Below, one piece after another: positions 9,222 through 22,006 of a stretch of 28,545 bases of DNA; the first letter of the stretch is position 1; each line of letters begins with the position of its first letter. This stretch comes from Globomyces pollinis-pini. Taxonomy: Eukaryota > Chytridiomycota > Chytridiomycetes > Rhizophydiales > Globomycetaceae. The position numbers were made by a program, and so were the translations under genes. Under the pieces are notes generated by a model, which ran no database searches, was not told the origin of the DNA, and saw only the letters and a program-made list of their open reading frames with translations. The DNA lies in assembly GCA_025399215.1 (NCBI GenBank), contig MU621309.1, positions 1 to 28,545 on the forward strand, given 5' to 3'.

Positions 9222-11690
9222 TCAGCATTTGTTGATACGGCCAGAGGAAAAAGTTCGAAACCATTGAATGACATTGAAATTCTTTACACATCGATTCATG
9301 ACTAGATCAACATTAAGTTTCTGTGGTTTTTCACGATATAAATCTTTGATTTGTCTTTGAATTCTCTTGATACAAAATCCTTGTTTGCTCATTTCATGAA
9401 TCCAAAAACAAGCTTTCCACCACTTTTCATACTTGGCGTAACTGAAGATAATTGACTGATATACTTTCCTATTGAATTTCACGTTTTGCTGCATTCCATC
9501 TTTTATGATCAATTCAATCTTGGTTATATTTTTAATTGTTTTGTACTTGGTTGTGTTACGCCAGGTGTCTAATTGAATCCATAAGAGTTCAGCGTCAAGT
9601 CGGAACCCTAATGATGCATTTAATTGTGAAAGTTGCTGCACTTTGGCTGGTTCATCCTCATGCATAAATGAGCGTGCAATTTCCACGAGCATTTGAGGAG
9701 TCAAATCCATTGACGAATATTCTTCAAATATTTTTAATATTCGATCGTATTGTCTGGTGGAAACATAATGCTTTATCATTATCTCAATATGACTTGTGTT
9801 TAATGGTGAAGAAATTGGATATGTGGGTATCTTGGATTCAAATTTTTGATTATTTAACACTGTATGTTTTCGTTGCAAATCTGCCCATACTTCTTCAATC
9901 TTTTCCATATCATCTGAAAATAACTTGAGTAACGTTGAATACATATTTGATGTAACTTCATTTCCATCCTGTTTCAAATTCATATAAAACTCGAAACCTA
10001 ATTCGATGCCTTTGGACTTCAAAAAGTATTTCAAAAAGCTTTCAATCATTAAAGATACGTATGGTGAATTGATTTCGGTGGTTTCGAAAAGTTTCAAAGC
10101 TGTAGTGTAGTCGTTGATTGATAAATATGCATCAATCAATTGAAAATAGCATTTAGAGGAGATTGACTTCAAATGCAGTTGCATTAGTATTGGATTGGCT
10201 TTTTCGAATATTCTGAATCTGATATATCCGGCAGCAATTATAGATAGAATGTTATTTGTTAAAGGCACATTGTTGACCAATAAATAGTAATACAATTTGT
10301 CCAAGTTTGTTGCAGTGGTTTTTGATAATCGATTCATTTGAGTCAATTGCCCCAGATCGTTTGGATTGATATCTGTGTGGAGAAATAGTGCATCAAAAGT
10401 GTCGTCTGGTCTTGAAGTAAAATTAATCTTGTGACTGTTTAACTCTAATCTGTTTATATTGGGACACTTCAGCCTCTCGCTTACTGTTCCTCCAAGTAAT
10501 TCATGAATTTGTCCAAGAGATGGGACCCATGCCGAATTAGTTGCTTGCGGCACAGATTTCTGGATATAAGTATTGAATTGAGATATTAGTGTCCGGATTT
10601 TAATGTCATCCAGTATGGACAAATTGAATAACTCTATGGCATCCGTAAATCCACTTAAACATTTGTACTTGTAATGAATTTGCAATATCTGGAGGTATGT
10701 TTGATTATTAATACTTGAATATTTATGTATCCATTGGTGCAGTAACAATATTCTTGAATGATAGGCAAATTGTGATGCCCTATCTAACAACAACAGATAA
10801 CTATTCAATCCAATTCTTGTTTTTGATTGCAGTATGATAGGTTCGATAACTTCTAAAGCTTTGTCTATGGCCATTTGACTCTTATCGACTTTCATTAAGA
10901 GGGAGAGGAAGGTATGCAAGTGAGTAGTGGAAACATTTTGACTATAAGAACTTGAATGGTATAATATTAATCCTATTCTATTAATCGCCAAAAAGGGTAT
11001 ATTTGATTGGTTCAAAATTTCGAGCAACAAGGTGATAGACTTTCTAGTTAACTTTTCATGTACTTTTTGAATAGAAGATATTGCGATTTGTGATTGGTAT
11101 ATTTCCCACACTAAGTCAGGATCTAGTTCCGGATGAAGGTTTAGTAACGGATCATGCACCATAGATTTGGAAATCAATCTCGACGGTTCTGATCGATGTA
11201 ACAACATGACATCCGAATTCCCTGAATAACCTCTTTTTAGGATATGATATCTTTTGAACTGATTACTCGTGTTTATTAATTTCCTCAGCGTTTTGAACGA
11301 TTCGTATCTGTAAATTATATTTTCTGTGTGATGCTGTCTTGACAATTTTGGATGTATTCGATGTATTGTGCAATGCTGAGTTTCTTTTGTGGGTGGCCTG
11401 CAATGATAGTCATACTTCAATAAAAATTTAGGAACGCAATGATATGGCAAAGAAATATCAGGCAATACGCTACTACAAATACGAAATGATTCGTGCAAGT
11501 AGAACGTGAATAAATATAAATTGATTGGATTGATTCGTTTAAATACAGATAATTTAGATGACCAAACGTGAGAGTGACGAATGAAATTTCTGTTGCAAGC
11601 CAATCCAACGCAATGGTATAAATCAAAAGAGTTTGCATAAAAATCACTGATAAGATGGTTTAATAATTCATTTTTGTTACCTCTTCTCAT
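9222..11690 (-). CDS. Pentatricopeptide repeat (PPR) protein, likely mitochondrial
   Basis: A single uninterrupted 822-codon frame. From about residue 460 onward it shows degenerate PPR-like helix pairs, for example NILSIIAAGYIRFRIFEKA, CYFQLIDAYLSINDYTTALK, EIMIKHYVSTRQYDRILKIF and YQSIIFSYAKYEKWWKA. PPR proteins bind organellar RNA and act in transcript stability, processing or translation. The first 160 residues are rich in His, Arg, Lys, Ser and Tyr with few acidic residues, and include a KRGYSG segment near 152, which fits a long mitochondrial targeting region. The only other early ATG is at 11207 (Met162); 11690 was kept because the frame is fully open. An intron near the 5' end cannot be excluded. 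Which RNA it acts on cannot be read from sequence. Confidence 0.78.
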   Translation of the reverse strand: MRRGNKNELLNHLISDFYANSFDLYHCVGLACNRNFIRHSHVWSSKLSVFKRINPINLYLFTFYLHESFRICSSVLPDISLPYHCVPKFLLKYDYHCRPPTKETQHCTIHRIHPKLSRQHHTENIIYRYESFKTLRKLINTSNQFKRYHILKRGYSGNSDVMLLHRSEPSRLISKSMVHDPLLNLHPELDPDLVWEIYQSQIAISSIQKVHEKLTRKSITLLLEILNQSNIPFLAINRIGLILYHSSSYSQNVSTTHLHTFLSLLMKVDKSQMAIDKALEVIEPIILQSKTRIGLNSYLLLLDRASQFAYHSRILLLHQWIHKYSSINNQTYLQILQIHYKYKCLSGFTDAIELFNLSILDDIKIRTLISQFNTYIQKSVPQATNSAWVPSLGQIHELLGGTVSERLKCPNINRLELNSHKINFTSRPDDTFDALFLHTDINPNDLGQLTQMNRLSKTTATNLDKLYYYLLVNNVPLTNNILSIIAAGYIRFRIFEKANPILMQLHLKSISSKCYFQLIDAYLSINDYTTALKLFETTEINSPYVSLMIESFLKYFLKSKGIELGFEFYMNLKQDGNEVTSNMYSTLLKLFSDDMEKIEEVWADLQRKHTVLNNQKFESKIPTYPISSPLNTSHIEIMIKHYVSTRQYDRILKIFEEYSSMDLTPQMLVEIARSFMHEDEPAKVQQLSQLNASLGFRLDAELLWIQLDTWRNTTKYKTIKNITKIELIIKDGMQQNVKFNRKVYQSIIFSYAKYEKWWKACFWIHEMSKQGFCIKRIQRQIKDLYREKPQKLNVDLVMNRCVKNFNVIQWFRTFSSGRINKC

Positions 11691-12295
11691 ACATTCCTCT
11701 GATATCCTTCAACAGCGAAAATAAAAAAAAATGTCAAAGAAACAGATACAAACTGGAATGAAGGCAATTCTTCTAATTTCCAAATTGCTACAGGATAGAG
11801 TTTAGAGAATTGAATAAGATGGATGATGAAGTTTGATTCAGAAGGTTCTTGAGTATGATAAAATGAATAACTTAATAACACTGTGCAATGAATTCTTAAT
11901 GTGTTATATAAATTGAAGATTCATGAATTAATATGTCCACAGAATAGGTGAATCATGATTGCAATCACGCCAGTCTTTTCAGCTTATCAATCACACTAGT
12001 GAAAAGACCTTCAACATACGATCCATCCTTGATCCAAAAAATAAAATTAATAAAGATTCAAGATATTAATTATGTTTAAAAGTATCTGATTTTGATAAGT
12101 AAAGTAACACCATCAATTAAATTTCATTAGGCATGATTAATGACAGATACCTAATCAACTAGATCCACAATGGACGATATATCACTTTTTCGGATCCTTC
12201 ATCAATGATAGAGGATCCAAATACCATCAAAGGGTACAAACGACAAACACACAGACAACTGACACAGACAATCAGCACTTACAACTCTTACCCCA
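11691..12295. other. Intergenic region between divergent PPR and small-protein genes
   Basis: This probably holds the promoters of the PPR gene and of the two-exon gene starting at 12296. It contains a 9-bp perfect inverted repeat (11973-12008). A 64-codon minus frame (11881-11687) overlaps the PPR start codon by a few bases and shows no recognisable features. No RNA gene was seen. Confidence 0.4.
11973..12008. repeat. Perfect 9-bp inverted repeat with 18-nt loop
   Basis: GTCTTTTCA at 11973-11981 is the exact reverse complement of TGAAAAGAC at 12000-12008. It lies about 280 bp upstream of each flanking start codon, so it could be a regulatory-protein site or a transcript hairpin. Chance occurrence is possible in sequence this AT-rich. 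Confidence 0.4.
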
Positions 12296-12574
12296 ATGAT
12301 TACTGATAGCCAAACTCAAAATCCTACTCAATCAATTTCTCAAACCTGTCGATCTTCTCCTATGCTTCCTTGTGCAGTTCCCGTCCCAACTCACCGAAAA
12401 TGGATGGTGGATCCATTCATGTAAGTCAATCATATTTCACCTTCTAGGATTGCTCCTCCAAACTCTGCTGTAGGATCCTTACAGGATTCTCCTAATCCTA
12501 ACTTTTCCTTGAAAGACTTGGAATCAAAACTACTTCAATTGAAGTCCGATCGACTTACTGTAAATAATAAATGA
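12296..12574 (+). CDS. Small protein of unknown function, two exons
   Basis: Exon 12296-12420, a 27-nt GT-AG intron (12421-12447) and exon 12448-12574 (TGA) give 83 aa. Evidence for a real gene is the intron, whose size and GTAAGT...CTAG borders are typical of the locus, and its phase-2 junction restoring an open frame. The first half is rich in Ser, Thr, Pro and Gln; the middle has RKWMVDPFM; the C-terminal part FSLKDLESKLLQLKSDR is a probable amphipathic helix. I do not recognise the family, and further 5' or 3' exons are possible. It converges on the giant RhoGEF gene, with 85 bp between the two stop codons. Confidence 0.5.
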
Positions 12575-12659
12575 CCTGTTGGTGCATTCTGTCACATTCC
12601 ATAAAATATCTACGTTACTATTTATTACAAATTCTATGTTATTTATTGCTACAAATTAA

Positions 12660-15600
12660 TCAATTCTTGCTTGTTAAATACGACTTTTCCATCGTTTCAT
12701 CACTTTCTATAGGAGCAGCAGAGTTAATTACCATTCTGGGATCCAACAATCTTCTAGGGGTGTTTGAAATATCTAAGGATTGTGCATCTATGGAATATTT
12801 TGGTTTAATTCGAGATACTCGGACATTCTCCAGTTCGTGCTCCAAATGATATTGCCTTTCTCCTGTAATACTAGCTACCGATGAAATATCTTCATTAAAA
12901 GCCCTTAATTGCAGCTGTAGTTCTGCTCGTTCCTTTTCTGCTCTCAGTGCTCGATTTTGAGATTCTTTCTCTCGATTTATAGATAACAGCCATTTTTCTT
13001 TGAATTCTTCTAGTATTTTTGTACTTTCGAGTAATGAAGTTGTTAAATGGGTTGTTTGAGTTTGAGACTTGACCAATTCTTCTTCCAAGTGACCAATATC
13101 TTTCTCCTTAGTCTTGAAGATTTGACTGGATTTATACAAAAGTTCATCTTTTTCTTTTGTAAACTCTTTCATTATTCTCTCTTTTTCTGCCATTAAAGTC
13201 TGGTTCTCTTTCTTTAGTTCCTCCACTTTTTGTTTTGTACTATTTAATAGTGATTCCGCATGATCACGAAGACCCACAGCGCTCTGGCACTCTTCATCCA
13301 ATACATGCACTCGTTCTGTAAGGTTTTTAATTGTTTCTCGTTGTTTTTCGAGTTTCAATAGTCCCAGTTGATACCCGTCGATGAGTTTGTTGGAGTCTTC
13401 CTGGATCTAAACGATTAGCTCTTATATAGAAATCATACTATTTTTGACCGTTCCTGGAATTCATTTTTGCTGCTCTGCATTTTTTCATACAAGATTATGT
13501 AATCCCTCTCTAATAATTCCTTGTCTTTCAGAATATAGCTCATTTCTTCTGACATATCTTTCAATCTCTTTTCGAAACCTCGATTTTCTAACAATGCTTT
13601 ATCCAATGATTTCTCAACCTGCTCCTTATTCTTCACTTTTTCGTACAGCACCTTTAACCTTTGATCTTTCTCATCCATACTTGCTTGGATTTTGGTAATT
13701 AATGCGGAGGTTTCAGACAGCTGTACTTCGGATTTTGACTGCAATTCTTGCAATTCTAATCTCATTTTTTTTTCTGATTGAAATCCTTGCTTGAAGTTTT
13801 CCAATTCGCTAGTGATATCCCTTGCTGTGCTAACAACATCAATAAGTAATTTGCTATTGATAGAATCAACTGAGACTTTGTAGTTTCCTTCCTTGAACGA
13901 ATTTCTCAACTTTTCTGGATATGCTAAAAGATCTTCAGATGACCAAGGTAAGACAATCCCAAATAATGAAGATATTTCAGTTAAAGTTATTTGTACACTG
14001 GCCAATATTTTGGATTGTTTGAACAAAATTTTCTTTAGATGAACGGATTGGGTTTCCAACTGGGTTAGAGTTGTTAAATGCCCAACTCTTTCTTCAACCA
14101 ACTGTTCATGTTCCAGCTGGATAGGTACAAAGTCAGATATGATTCCTTGTAAATTTTCAATATCTTGCCTGTACTGAATTGAATCTAATTCTAACTGTTG
14201 CTTGGATGTTTGTAACAATTGACACTCGTTATAAACATCGGTAAGATTATCTATTGTCTCTTGATTTGAACTTTTTAACGTTGCTAATTGAGTTGACAAT
14301 GATGAAATCTCGGATTCTGCATTTTTTAATTTCCTTTTAATTGCCAGCAATTCTTTAACCTTCTCTTCCAATTCACCAATCAATCCCTCTTCATTCTGCA
14401 TGTAAGTTTGAATTTCATTTTCCAACTTCATTTTCCATTCTTTCAACTCACTTTCAGACTGCGTCAAGATCTCAAACTTTGATTTCAATGTTTCGTAATC
14501 TTTTCGAAGTGCTTCTTCATTTTGTTTTGAAACCCGAATGATTTCTTCATAGTCTTTTTCTTTTCTTTTCGATTTTTCAATCCATTCCGTGGATATTTTT
14601 GATTCCAATTGCTCCAAATCTTGTTGAAATTTCTTTTTGCCTTCTTTTTGTAGTCTCTTGGTTGATTCTTTTTCAGTTTCAACCAGCTTTTTAGTGGAAG
14701 TTTTATATTCAATCATGTCCTCTTCCAATTTTTGGTATTTTTTAGAAGACATTTCTAACTGGGATTGAAGTTGATCCAATTTTAACACATATTCATGAAT
14801 TTTATCATCCTTCACTTTCAAACTCGCTGTGTTATCTTTTTCTTTTAACTCTAAAGCCTCTAATTCCTTCATTTTTCTTGCGAGATTGTCATCTAACTGA
14901 GAGATTTTTAATTGCAACGTCAATCGTTCTTTATTTGTCTCGTTCCATTGAAGATTCAAATTCTGAGCCACTTTCTTTGAATCATCCAAATCTTCCTTCA
15001 ATTTTTGAATCATATCTTTATGCGCTTGTTCTGAATGTCTAACTCTTTCCACATGCAACAAGTTTTCATGATTGATCATTTCTAAATCCTGCTTTTGAGT
15101 TTTGATTAATGAAATTTCGGAAAAGTGTTTGGATTCTATTGACTGTTGTTTAACTAATAATTCCTGTATTTCCTCTTTTGATGCTTTTAATTCTTTCCTT
15201 TCTAATTCCAACATTAGGTTTAAATTCACCATTTTTTGGCTATGTTCATTGAACTTTTCAATAAGTTGATCCAAGTCAGCTTGTTTTTTGTTGATAATTT
15301 CATTGTTTTCATTGATTTTTCGTTCGTAACCTTTAACTTGAACATAATGAGTTTCTTCAAATGCTATTGAAGAAGTTTTTAATTTATGGATTTCATCATT
15401 TAGTTTTTCTATCTGTAATGAATATTTCACATTTTCAATCTCGGTACTTTTTAATTTACTATCCTTTTCCATTGAGCTTCTTTCTAAGTCTGATACTTTC
15501 TGTTGTGATTCCTTTAGAGTCTGCTTTAGTAATTCCAATGCTAATTCTGTTTTAGATTTAATTTGATCAACATGGACTGAATTTGCTTGCTTCAACTCTT

Positions 15601-18600
15601 CCGTTTGATTGGAAACTCTTTCTTTGTAGTTTTTCAACACATTTTTCAACTCGAGTATTTCATTCTCCGACTTCTTTATCAAAACATTTACACTTTCTTG
15701 GTATTCTTTTTCCATTTCACGAATCTTTTCTTCATTTTCATTTTTGATTCGATTTTGTTCAGATATTGAATGTTGTTTATAGTTATGATATTCCGTTTTA
15801 AGCAAAGAAATCTCACTTAACTTTTCAACCTTTTCTTTTTCAGATAGCAATTTTTGTTTTTCATCCATGTTTTGCAAGTCACGTTGCGATTCTCTCTGAA
15901 GAATGACTAATTGATTCTCCGTCTTGTTCAACTTGATTTGTATATCATTCATATGCTCTTTTAGCACTCTCATTTCTTTATTCAAGTTTGCATTCGTATG
16001 ATTTGCTTCATCTAATTGCATTGTTAAATCTTTTTTATCACGTTCAAGCCGTTTGATGCTATCCAGATGGATTTCGATTTGGTTTTTGCTCTCTGTATTT
16101 CTAGAGTTCAGCGAATTTATTGTAGTATTTAACGTTGCTATCAATAACTCACCCTTTTGTGTCTTGGCTTCAATTTCGTTTAATTTTGTTTGAGCATTCA
16201 CCAAACTTAATTCGGCATCATTGTATTTTTGCTTGAGTTGATTTAAAGTAGCAACTTGATTTAAGATGGTGGTTTCATATTCAGATATCTTTGAATCTTT
16301 TAGGGTCAATTTGTTTTGCGAATTGGTTTTCATTATCTCATGTTCATTGAGTTGAAATCGCAAGTCTTTGACGACTAACTCTATTTCTGCAAATTTTGCT
16401 TCTCTCTGCTGCAACTTTTGCTGGGAAACTAATAGTGCCGATTCCAACTCTGTTATCTGCGATTTTACATGGGCTATTTCTCGATCAGCATCAAATTTAA
16501 TTCGATCTTTGTCAGTGGTGGCTTGATTTTGCAATGTAAGATATTTGGACTCATTCTCTGTTAGATCTGATTTGAGTTTCTTTATTTGCTTTGAGCTTTC
16601 AATCATTTTTTCGCCCTTGAGATTTAAATATATATTTGACTTACCATTTCTTCATTTGCAACACTAAATCTGTTCTCCAACTCTCTATAATCGATTTCTT
16701 TTTGAGCTAGTCTATTCTGTGTTATCCTCAAGTTATTTTCTGATTCGACAAGCTGATCCTCCTTTTCCTTGATCTTTCTATTATTACTAGTCAAGGTTAA
16801 AGCTTTTTCTTGATTTAATTGAATTTGCTCTGAAAGTTTGTTTTCAAGCTCTGATATAGACTCTATGTGCTTTTGAATTGTTACTTGTAGCATTTTGACA
16901 TTTTCTTGACTACCAAGGCATTCTTTCCGTGCTTCATCCAAAGCCAATTGAATTTGTCTTTGCTGTCTTTCTGATGAAGTTGCGGAAAGTTTCATATGCT
17001 CAATGGTAGATCGAGCTTGTTCCAAATTGTTTTTCTGCTGACCAATAATCAATTTCAAACTCTCTGATTCTTCCTTTGCATTCACCAACTCTTCCTTTGT
17101 CGCTGCAAGCTTTTCTTTCTTTTTCGAAAGCACAATGTTCTGTTCTTGTATTTCCTCTGCTAATTTTGTGTGTCTTTGTGTAAGTTTATTCAGTTCTTCA
17201 TTTTTATTATCGCCAAATGCTTTTAAATTGGTACAATCTAATTCCAAATCTGATATTTTCTTATTTCTTTCAATCACAGCATCACTATATGATTGAAGAA
17301 TGGATTTCAATTGTCCAGTTAAGCCTCCCTGTCTGATTAACTTGATCACAGAGTCTTCATAAGCATTTCCTAATATATTTGAAACTTCATCCACTGTTTT
17401 CTGAAGGTTATTTGTTCGATCTATAAGGCTCTTCATTGTTGAATCTTTCTCTGTAATATCTGTACTAGTGCTATTCAACCTCAAAGAGAGCTGTTGAATC
17501 TGGTTCATTTGCTCTTTGATGACAGTATCTTTTAATTGAACTTCATTGGCCAATTCTTTAGCATTGGAATGATTAGCTTTTGAGTTTTCTGATTCATTTT
17601 TCAATTGGTTTCGCAAATTTAGAATGATATTATCATTTTCAGCAACTAGTTTTCTCGTATTAGATCTTTGATCTTCGTTGATAGCCTCTGATTCAATCAA
17701 CTGCTTTTTGATATTGCTTATCTGAGATTTCAATTCTAGAATTGTAAGATCTAACTCTTCTATTTTCTTTTTTAAATTATTGCCTTGCTTGTTTATATCA
17801 GCAATCTGGGTATCTTTTTGATTGATTTGCTCTTTTAATTCACTTGAATTTTCCACTAAATAAGTGATACGAGTTTTTTGCTCCAATATTGTAACTTCTT
17901 TTTCAGATAGTTGATGAATCATATCTTCTAAGGAAGTTTTAAGTTTTGCTAAAATGTTATCATTAGATTCCTCTTTTAAAGCTGCCTGATTTGCTTTAAC
18001 GGCAGTTGATTGTGCAATGTTTTTTGCTTCCAGCGCCATTTCGAGCAATTCAGCAAGCTTTGTTGATGCTATTTTTAATTCAGACTTGAGTCCTTCTATG
18101 ACACCATCTTTCTTTGCCGAAGTATCACCAAAATCTTTATTTTTTTGAAACAATATTTGTTCCAAAGTCTGAGTTCTTTCCTGTTGTGTCAACAATGATG
18201 TATTTAATTTTTCTGACGTTAAAACTTGAGCCTTATATTTAGCACTCATGTCATCTAATTCTGATTCAACTTCTCTATATAACTTTTTTTGGGTAAATAT
18301 TTGTGAAGTTAAAGACTGAATTTCAACATCTTGATTTGCAATCCTTGTGGCTGACTTTTCTTCAGCGGCTCTGGCTAACTGCAATTGATCTAGTAATTTT
18401 GCATTTGCTTCGACGTATCTTTTCTCCGACTCCATGAGAGTATTTAACTCACTGGCTTTAGCTAACTGAAATTCATTTAATTTCTTCTCTGACTCTCGTG
18501 ATTCCATTTCCAGAGTTCCAGCTCTCATCTCCCAATCTTTTATCTTTGCGTCTCTTTCTACTGCAATTTTCTCTAAAAGAGTTATTTTTTCCTTTAAAGC

Positions 18601-21600
18601 TTTGAGCTCCGATTCTAGTTGTTCTGCGTCGCGAGCCTTTTTAGCTCTAATTACTTCATCTTCTTCTCTCGGTTGTGGCTTTTCCATATCCTCATCATCT
18701 CCAGCACCATCTGCACTAGAAGATGTCATGGTTATATCGGAAAGGTTTTTGCTCTTCACCACGTATCTAACCAAACTTTTATAAGCATCAAGCCATGCGT
18801 TCTTTTCTTGAAGTGTCAGCATTGCGATAATGTATCTATTAGGAGAATCAAATTCACTACTTGGAAGTATTTCTATTTCCAAAAGCATGGTAGAAACTCC
18901 ACCTACTGTTTAAACTCAAAATTAATCACCTCCAGCAGTTTCTGCGATATCACAAATTCGAATGTCTTTCAAGTTAGTTTTTTCAATAACGTGATGTTTA
19001 TCTCTCCAATCTCTTCTTGCAAAAATTAACAGATCATTGAACAAGAATAATTTTCTTAATTTTTTTCCATCTGAGAAAATCACATTGACCGAATCTTCTC
19101 GAACTAAGAATCTATTTGAGTTTACAATATTGATTTTCTATATGGTTAAATTAAAAAAGCAATTACTTCGGAAAATTTATTCTGTACTTCCGCCATAGGT
19201 TTCATTCCATTCAATTTCTTTGCACATTCATTGATTGTTGCCACCGCATTGGACATTTTTTCCATAACTTTGTTTAAGTTTATTAAATCGGAGTGTTCTT
19301 TCGGTGTACTTTTTATCATTTCCTTTAATTTTAACATGATTAATATAAATACTCGTATAAGAAGTGGATATTTGCAAATTCTTTGCACTGGTTTTAAAAG
19401 AAATCCAGATATGTCTAACTGGCGCAAGACAGGGTTTCTATATTGTTCCTAAAGTTGAATTGGCAAATTTTTTACTTCCAATAGAGCCTTTACATCTGCC
19501 TTATTTAACAATGTTTTCACAAATTTCGCCGAGCTAGCTTGTTGATTACTGCAGTATGGAATGTAACACATGAAGCGCTCACCCTAATATTATGATACAT
19601 AAATGTAATTACAATAACTAAGAAGACTTCGCAAATGGCGGTAATATTACGAATATCGTCTATCTGATTTAAAAGATATAAAAAATCAGTGTGGACCTAG
19701 GTATTTAAATCAACAACTTTTACCGTTAAAATTTGTTCAATATTACCAAACAGCGTTTGAATATTTTTCGGTATAATGGAAGGTAAAGAACTGATCGGTT
19801 TCATGAAGATCTACAAATGTTAATATAATATTCATTTACCTCGATTATAATACTAAGGTCTCTGACATAATCTCTTTCGGTTTGAATAAGTTCCCAAACC
19901 ACAGACAGTCTTTGCTTTTCAGAATCTGGCAGAAATTTGTATATGGCAGGGCTAACTTTATCTTGGATTTTTTCATCTGTTGCACCAGGAAATATTTCAC
20001 CATTATTCCCAGCTCCAGAAAGATAGATAGTGCCTCTGCCTTGAATGTTTGTACTAGGCAAAGAGTTGATATCTATTGTTGTTCCTCTTGGTAATGATAC
20101 TGATGCTCTAGCACTTGATGTAGAAAACTCCCCATCAGTGACAATCGGCTTTATTTCAAACCCACTGAGACTTCTATCTAGTTCATCTCTGCTTAGGTCA
20201 CTACCACCAAAGATGTTGGGAAGTTCCGAACCGCTCACGTTAAGCAATGGCAAACGCTTGGCTGGTGCAGATAACGATCGTTTTCGGCGCTCTGATTCAG
20301 TAAAGTCTGGATTAGTTTCTGTTGGAGACCTTAATCTTCTAAACCAAGAAACTTTCCTGCCATTTTCACTTCCAACATCCAGTGAATTCATTTTTTCATC
20401 ATTGTCGGATTTAAATACTTCCTCTTTTGCTTTTGCCTTTTCTGGTGCATTCTCTTTAATTTTAACCAGGGAAGCAGGAAACCAACCAGTCACAGGACGT
20501 TTATCTTCGATACCCGTCACTCCTTTCCACCAGCCCCCATCTGGACATTCTAGCACTAGGATAGTGGATCCTTTTGCAAGTGCTAATTCGTCTTTTTTTG
20601 TTGGTTCGTAAGCATAAATAGCCGTAACTGTAGTTCCTTTAGGAACAGGTTTAACAGCTTCTTCTTCCATTATACTATCATTTTCATTGGGGCTAAAATT
20701 CTTCTCTACTTCTTTTTCTTTGATTTCATTAGCATTCTTTTCATTGTATTCTGTCACACACTGTCGTGGAAAAAATCCTGATTGACCATTTGCCGCTGTT
20801 CCTTTCAACCAATACTCTCCCTCATTTTGAGGCGTTACGTCTAATTCCACTAGTGTTCCAATTTCAAGTGATAATTCATCTAAATCAGTCGCATGATACT
20901 CTTTAATTGCTTGCAACAACATGCCTTCTCTGAAATCCAATGTAGGAATCTTAGTAATTGAGTGTCTTAATATTTCTGTAGAATTACCCAACAATTCTTT
21001 TGATTCAGAAACCGCCTCCTTGATGAATGTAAGTTTGGTGGATTTTCTTCCTTCTACAAATAAAGTGTCTAATTCTTCTCCATTGCTTTCCATACTATGT
21101 TCATATTGACCAATCGTGCTAAATGCTAACGATTAATATTCAAATCATACCTTCGTCTGTAGAGGTAGTACTAGTGGGTTTAGTGACACTTACAGTAGGA
21201 CTGGAAAATTCAAACGAATAGTCACTACTAAATGGTTGCGTTGCTATGGTTTCATTACCAAAGTCTTGAATACTGATGACTATGCTGGATTCAGGACTTT
21301 GGCTAAACTTCTCTGCCAGCTTTGCTTTCTTTTCTGATTGAACTCTACGAATAGGAGGTTCACTTGCATTTCCGAACACAGGTTCTTCTTTAGATATGTT
21401 GTTCTTACGGTTTGAACCATTTTTTTGTTGCTGTTCGTCCACACTAAAGGAAATACTTCTATTGGTAGAAACTCTTCTAGGTAGTGGTGAGTTTGGCTGT
21501 GATTTCATGATTGAATGCAATTTATTCGCGTCTAACATGGTAACATCAGGGTTAATCAAAGGTTCTGATATTTGAACTAAAGATGTGGAATTGATGATTG

Positions 21601-22006
21601 TTACTTCTGGGGGTTCCATCACCTTAGGTTGTGTAGTAGTACTGGTATCATTTTCTTTAATGGACAATTTTTCATTTGGAGTTGTGATTGTCTGAGGTTC
21701 AATTTCTATAGAAATAGTAGATTGTGGTTGTTCATTTGAGGTTGAGTCAAAATACTCTGTTACAGCTTTTTTAATAGATGCATTTGAATTAATTTTGTCT
21801 TCTTCTTTCAGGTTTTGTATTAGCTCTGAGTCAAGAATGGACATCACACTATCTGTAATTTTCTTGTTTGGTTTAAGAAAATCTTGATATCCATCACTGT
21901 CCCCCTCTTCGTCTTCATTTTCGTAATCATCCGCTAATTCAAACATAGGATCTCCATTTTGTTGGTTGTCCAGGGAATCTCTACTATTTTGTTTCTCGTC
22001 CTCCAT
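12660..22006 (-). CDS. Giant SH3-SH3-RhoGEF(DH)-PH-coiled-coil protein
   Basis: Eleven exons: 22006-21151, 21125-19840, 19810-19724, 19696-19613, 19583-19476, 19448-19353, 19322-19167, 19137-18930, 18902-16645, 16615-13439 and 13406-12660. The ten introns are 25-32 nt, and the spliced length is 9063 nt (3020 aa). Residues 1-350 are acidic and Ser/Thr-rich. SH3 domains lie at about 355-412 (EYWLKG, GFFP) and 451-508 (AIYAY, GGWWKG, GWFP). DH is at about 690-885 (VVWELIQTERDYVRDL; conserved helix LLKPVQRICKYPLLIRE), PH at about 895-1009 (LFNDLLIFARR; final helix EKNAWLDAYKSL), and coiled coil from about 1035 to 2950. DH-PH modules activate Rho-family GTPases. The coiled tail should dimerise and act as a long scaffold or tether. 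The PH end and the coiled coil share one exon, so fusion by misannotation is excluded there. Partner GTPase and location are unknown. Confidence 0.88.

Noticed and set aside
12571..12849. Plus-strand 92-codon ORF near the small two-exon gene
   Set aside because: It overlaps the last exon of the giant coiled-coil gene in antisense and shows only shadow-like composition.
13444..15769. Plus-strand ORFs opposite the coiled-coil exon (13444, 15361, 15587)
   Set aside because: They are Phe/Leu/Ser-rich mirror frames of Lys/Glu-rich coiled-coil codons on the minus strand, which already account for the sequence.
16624..18888. Treating the coiled-coil part as a separate gene starting at Met 18888
   Set aside because: The PH domain's last strand and C-terminal helix lie after that Met in the same frame, so starting there would cut a domain; splicing from 19137-18930 restores it.
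18602..20611. Plus-strand ORFs at 18602-19029 and 19882-20611
   Set aside because: They lie opposite the SH3, DH and PH coding exons, have no domain, and the minus-strand frame has clear domain matches.
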